This document shows, in pieces, positions 58,906-64,000 of a stretch of 64,000 bases of DNA; positions within the stretch are counted from its first letter, which is position 1; each line of letters opens with the position of its first letter. This DNA is from Rostratula benghalensis (taxonomy: Eukaryota; Chordata; Aves; Charadriiformes; Rostratulidae). The position numbers were made by a program, and so were the translations under genes. The notes below the pieces were generated by a model, which saw only the letters and a program-made list of their open reading frames with translations, was not told the origin of the DNA and made no database searches. The stretch is from the NCBI GenBank assembly GCA_013399305.1, contig VXAI01000020.1, positions 7,200,607-7,264,606 on the forward strand. Reading direction: 5' to 3'.

Positions 58906-61476
58906 TGTATGTCCCATATCATAGCTGGATACTCTGGTATTACCTACCATGACCAAATTGGACACAGACACTTCATTCCCTATATGACAGTGCTGCTTTT
59001 ATTTTTGCAGATTTTTTAACAGAATTCAGTTATTTTATCCCCCAAACAGTTGTTTTAGCATGACTAAAAGGCTGGGTGGATATACAGGCAGGAAGAGAAA
59101 AGTCAGCACTAACTTCTGCAGCCAAGTTTGCCACAGAAGAGAAGGATCAGCAAACACTTTGACTAAGCAGCTGGAGTTTTTTATATTTGTAATTCTGTAG
59201 TGAAATAAGGCTTCTTTACCATTTTCCTTTCTATTGTTCTAGATCTCCTTTCGAATCCACAAAAGTTTTAAAAACTAACAAAAATGTTTCTCAGGTTTTA
59301 GGATAAAATTAACATCTGTGCTTCGTGAGATGCTCTCACATCAAAGGAGGTGTTTCCCACAGTTTTGGAGTGCTGAGGCTTCTTATGTGGTATACTTATT
59401 ACTGCAGAACTATCTCACATGGCTTTGGGGAAGCCAGGTTGCTGCAAAATATTTTTATTTTTTTTTTTTTATGAGCAGTGGACTCAGGCATTGCTGTATA
59501 GAGGGTTTAAATGAAAATATTTTTGTTTCCCTTTCCTGTTTATCTTCCCATTCATTGTGGCTGCTGCTTCCCCTTCCCAGGTGCAGATGTACCTGGGGAA
59601 AATAATAACTTTATTATTGTGTAGGAAGAAATGACTTTTACTGGACATTTCTCTATATATATTTGCTTAATATTTCTCCACTGGAATACCAACCTACAGG
59701 TGCTATGCGATGTAGAACTCCTAGCATCCATTGTATTGCTTTACTGTTGTATTCAGAAAGAAGAAAATATTACTTTTCTCATACATCCATTATGGAAAAG
59801 ATAAATGGAAAGGAACGAGGGTTCCTTCCTGTTTATGGAAGAAGAAGGGATTAAACAAAACATTATAAAAACAAAATGATTGAATGATCTAAACTCTCTC
59901 TAAAAAGGAGAATAAATGAAAAGTTTGATCCTCAAAACTTTTAGTAAGGTTGATTTTATTGGATGTCCATGGAATTGTCAGTATTTTTCTTAATTAGAAA
60001 CATTTGTGAAGAAAGCTACTGCCAAAGAGACAAAGGAACTGACATTCAGCCACCTGTTTTACTGTGTCAGATTATCTTTTTTTTTGTACTAATGTTATTA
60101 GTCACTTCCATGAAATATTCTGAGGAGTTGCAAAGATTTTTCTCCTCCTGAGTTTTCTTGAGATACTTCATTTTTCTGGAAAGAAACTCTTGGAGTTTAT
60201 TATTGTAAAATGAGACTTGGAAATGCAAATGCAAATATGAAGCAAATCTTGCAGGACACTAGCTTTATAATTATTAAATATTATCCAAGTGAGCAATGAC
60301 TACGTAGACGTTTAGGTTCTCAACAGTGAGCAGCATCATTCAGTTCTACTTACTTTTCTGTGATGCACCTGTTAGAGGAAATTAATACATTATTTTAACC
60401 ACTTGTTTTGTTCTTTGTGATGCAGAAAAATGTAGGGCTACTCATTAACTTGTATTTTAATAATGTGTGCATTCTAGTTGAAGTTTTGTCTCATTTTGTA
60501 GTAGTAGCAATATTAATTTTAAAGGATTTGGCTTTTTTTCACTTCATAAATAAGATGCTTCACAAAAAGCAATATGTCCTTAGGCTGACACAACCCCTGT
60601 GGAGCTGTGGAACTAAACATTCTTTTTCAGTTCCTCTTTAAAATAATTGATAAAATACATAGTCTGTATGCATGTTTAACATCAGAATTATTTCTTTTTG
60701 CACCAGATTAACATAAAAGGATCTTGATATTGCTGTATAAACATAATCTATGATTTTTAAAATAATGTAGCAAACAACATTCTAAAAGGCTCTTGACAAG
60801 CTGTTTTAAACAGATTATTTTTAAAGTTATTTGCCTAATGAGAGAGCTAGTATATCTCTCCTGACCATTTGGCAAAGTATGCCTGCACCCTAATTAAGCT
60901 ACCTACTCTTACTGCAGCAATGTGGAGTACATTCATTTACCAAACAGTAAACATAAACAGCATTTTCATCTCAAAATGTAATGAGCAGAAGTCAGGAAAA
61001 TATAATATGCAATTTGAATAAAATAAGAATAGTCCCTAGGTTTGGATAAGCAACTAGGATTCTCCAAGGCTTGCAGAAGGTTCTACCAGATCATTTACAT
61101 AACTGTATAGCTGCAGGCCAAAACTAGTTTATATCAATTATAGCTGACTGATCTCTTTTTACTCTTCTGATCCAAAACCCACTTCCCATTACCTTTATAA
61201 GTTTGTAGAAATCACAACAAGTCACAGTTTATGACTTACATTTTTTTAAAAACCCTAAAGACAGACTCACAGAGACTTGCTTCTGGTTCTAATGCCATTC
61301 AGTCTTTACAATGGAATGACTTAGAAGACAGTTTGCATCTTCACCAAGTCACCAACAAATAAAAATTCAACTCAATGCATTAATGATCCGCATATCTCCA
61401 CTGGCCATGTTGTTCTTGTCTGATCAGAACTACAGCTCTGAGGCATATTTTCGTTTGGATTTTAATAGAAAAGAAA

Positions 61477-61590
61477 CCTTTAGCTCTGGAAATATTAATC
61501 CTTAAAAAGAAAATCTTCCTTTTTTGCATTTTACCTTTAGCTCTAGAAATATTAATCCTTAAAAAGAAAATCTTACTTTTTTGCATTTTG
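61477..61590. repeat. 57-bp tandem duplication, two copies
   Basis: Copy one is 61477-61533 and copy two 61534-61590. I see two substitutions in the body (ctctgg/ctctag and cttcct/cttact) plus a difference in the last base. The near identity indicates a recent duplication. The unit is 19 codons long, so a minus-strand frame passes through both copies, but nothing suggests it is translated. Confidence 0.93.
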
Positions 61591-63700
61591 TTGTCTTCTA
61601 CTTTAAGTGTTAAAATGCAAGAAAAGTTAATACTAATAGTGAGATTATTTTCAACATCACCACTCTTTTGATCAGCCTGTCATTAGCTTTTTAGCAGTTT
61701 TTCATATTTTTTTTCTGTGTTGCTCTGTTTATTACTGTTTCCTGTAGAGCCTAGGGGAGTCTACAGATACAGTGTTAGCACTACTGAAGAACTTTTCCTT
61801 TTTTTACATTTTCATGTATGAATACTTGTATAATGAAAAATCAATAGATAGCCATATTTTCTGCAAGTTGCATATTCTACGAGTCCATTGGAAAGGGAAG
61901 GGAAAAGGATTCAATAAGGGACAGGGCTAAATGATGAACTCTTTATCAACTTAAGCCAGAGGCAAGAAATAGCAAAGCAGGATTTGTTGCAAAGGGTGGA
62001 CTCAGGAAGTATCTCATGAGTATGCAGAACTAGGAAGGTGGTAGAATGAGATGAATGAATACTCTTTTGTATCAGAATTTACTCAAAAGGTCAGTTGTAA
62101 AGAGATGATTGTCACCATTTGTAAGTGTGACACAATCTTGAACAATATCTGAACATGTTAAAAAACAGACAGGAGACTATATATTAACAAGAAGAGTTTT
62201 AAATATACACAGTCTCTGTAATTCCAGCTGTAACCTAATTACATTATGCATAAGCTACAAAAGATTGAACTTCTGTTCTGAATCCATTTTCTCAGTACTG
62301 AAATTTTCTACGTGAAATAATAGTAAAGTAGGAATGATAAATTGTATGTGGCTTAGAACACCCACTGAAAGTGGTTGCAGGATACAGACTGCTTTATGTA
62401 GCTATGACTTCATTTCATTACCACTTTTTTCAGTTGTGACCAGCTTGAAATCTTTTGCAAATTTTATTGCATGTTTTTTGCTAATTTCTGCTAAGAACAG
62501 TTAGTACTCATAGTGAAAGAGTAATCCTGTATTTGATACAGAAATTGCTGCTTTTGTTCATCTTTGGGCTTTTTTTCTACTTTGAGCTTATTCTCTCATA
62601 GCGGCCTATTATTTATGAATAGGCATGATATTACTCAGATATCTAATTGCTTTGTTCAGTTCTAAATTCTCCAGATAACACACCATTCTGATATATATTA
62701 CTATTTTAAGTGTTACTATAATAATGCTAAGTTTATACAGCTAATTCCTACATCCTGACAATATATAACAATGTAACTGCATGCAGTTTCACTCCTTATC
62801 CATAACCTGGTTTTGCTGCAGCTTGACATACGCATTTCACTTGTAAATGATAGCTTTGTTGTTCTACTTATGCCACTGTCTTCACGGTTCATTATACCTT
62901 TGCTGAATAATCTGTTTCCTGATTTTTCTTTGAGCTATAGTGCTGTAGTAATTTTCAGAGCTTGTGTGCACCACGCCTTTTTCTTTCAGGAAAGATGATA
63001 TCCATGATTGATAACTAAAACTTCACTAGAGTAATGAAAGAGAACATTGTGGAAAAATTAATCATTTGTGTAATTTATTCCAGTAATTTAAGTATCATAA
63101 GGATGATTCTTTCTTTGATATTTATTTACTTATTTATTGTTATTATTTTATGGAAACTTGGAGAAGGTGACATATGTTGATATTGTGAATGCTATTATTT
63201 GTGTTTATTAACTTATGGCATTGTGTTTTCCCTTGGACTACAAGAACTACTGATATAGCAAGAATCTGTACTTTTGACTAAACAATCTCTTTTGCTGCTG
63301 AAATGCAAGTAGGCAGTGAGTTGCTGTTCTGAAATCTGTTGACACAGATGCACTTTGAACGAAAGAGCTTAAAAATGTTTCTTGAACTTTATATACCATG
63401 TGATAACTCTCACTTATGCAGAAACACATAATTTTCAAATGAGTTTGATTTTTTAAACTTTTTTTTCTCTGTTGAAAAATGGTTTTCAAAGGTGATATTT
63501 AGCCCACTACAATATAGTGAAATTCAATAAAAGTTCATTGTTTTCTCATAGGCAAGTCTGAAATATACATGTAAGCAAAAGTAATCTTTAAAGTTAAGGA
63601 TTATAAGGTCATAACCAAGGCAATAAAATTATACCATCTATTACTACTATGTTAGTTTAACATTATTGTTGTCAAACAAAGTTCAGTATTTAACATATTT

Positions 63701-63717
63701 AAAAAAAAAAAAAAAAA
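63701..63717. repeat. A17 homopolymer
   Basis: Seventeen A in a row on the + strand. No retroposed gene is recognised directly upstream. Confidence 0.85.
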
Positions 63718-63848
63718 GTAAAAGCTTGAAAATTAATTGGCTTCTGCAAAAAAATTGTACCCTACCCTTTTTGGTAATTTGATGTATTCTTCCCCTTGGC
63801 CTGCCTTTCAGCTATGGTCTCCAGACAGGCAGCTCTTTACACTTGTAT

Positions 63849-63960
63849 AGAATCATGGAATGGTTAGACTTGGAAGGGACCTCAAAGAGTCCCTCCATCA
63901 AGTTCCAACCTCCCTGCCATGGGCAGGGACACCCCCCACTAGAGCAGGTTGCTCAAAGCA
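63849..63960 (-). mobile_element. CR1 LINE 3'-terminal fragment (short)
   Basis: About 112 bp matching the left end of the CR1 copy at 58404: agaatcat, gaagggacct, tccctccatcaagttccaac, gccatgggcagggac and gagcaggttgctcaaagc. It breaks off at 63960 into unrelated sequence, so it is a severely 5'-truncated insertion. Same orientation and apparently the same subfamily as the copy at 58404. Confidence 0.93.
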
Positions 63961-64000
63961 GAATATAAGAACACGAGCTTTAAACTGGAAGAATACTATG
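63961..64000 (+). other. SNTG1: SNTG1 intron, right edge of window
   Basis: Forty bases of intron after the last CR1 fragment; nothing recognisable. Confidence 0.7.

Larger units (their letters stand above)
58906..63848 (+). other. SNTG1: SNTG1 intron, between two CR1 copies
   Basis: AT-rich intron with T-runs (near 59458-59470), a 57-bp tandem duplication (61477-61590), a TATT-rich patch (about 63118-63150) and an A17 run (63701-63717). No exon or RNA gene is recognised. Confidence 0.75.

Noticed and set aside
19925..64000. The next SNTG1 exon (VQVLRN...)
   Set aside because: I searched both unique stretches by eye for codons matching this segment and found none. It could be hidden only in the N gaps, which are unlikely places.

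Overview
This window comes from a bird genome (vertebrate nuclear DNA, AT-rich). Two things point there. Four fragments of CR1, the dominant avian LINE, are present. Four short exons with consensus GT/AG splice sites encode a run of the PDZ domain of gamma-1-syntrophin (SNTG1). I cannot name the species. The whole window reads as one small coding patch inside the very large SNTG1 gene, on the + strand; everything else is intron.

Layout. Positions 1-11210 are upstream intron with one decayed CR1 copy (about 5558-6232). Four SNTG1 exons follow: 11211-11267 (57 nt), 16768-16825 (58 nt), 19732-19775 (44 nt) and 19883-19924 (42 nt). Their phases fit and give 67 codons without a stop. They run from the first PDZ strand and carboxylate-binding loop (GFGLSIKGG) to the start of helix B (RHEEV). 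The introns between them are 5500, 2906 and only 107 bp. A second CR1 lies in the second intron (about 17712-18150). From 19925 to the window end (over 44 kb) I find no further exon; the next SNTG1 coding exon must lie to the right.

The outstanding feature is in that last intron. A tandem array of the pentanucleotide CTCTT (AAGAG on the other strand) fills 31381-56000. That is 24620 bp, or 4924 copies with no interruption that I could see, and about 38% of the window. N gaps of 166 and 220 bases enclose it. The right gap is followed by 11 copies of the one-base variant TCTCC and then a T8/A6 junction to unique sequence. The placed block is therefore pure repeat with no unique sequence of its own, so its length and position need checking in raw reads. 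If real, it is an unusually long, homogeneous, mirror-symmetric polypyrimidine/polypurine tract inside a transcribed gene. Sense pre-mRNA would carry thousands of PTB/U2AF-like motifs with no AG dinucleotide.

The right flank (56283-64000) is ordinary AT-rich intron with two more CR1 copies (about 58404-58905 and 63849-63960) and a 57-bp tandem duplication (61477-61590). All four CR1 copies lie antisense to SNTG1. I saw no complete gene, RNA gene, CRISPR array or intact mobile element. The best candidate for something undescribed is the giant pentanucleotide array in the SNTG1 intron.
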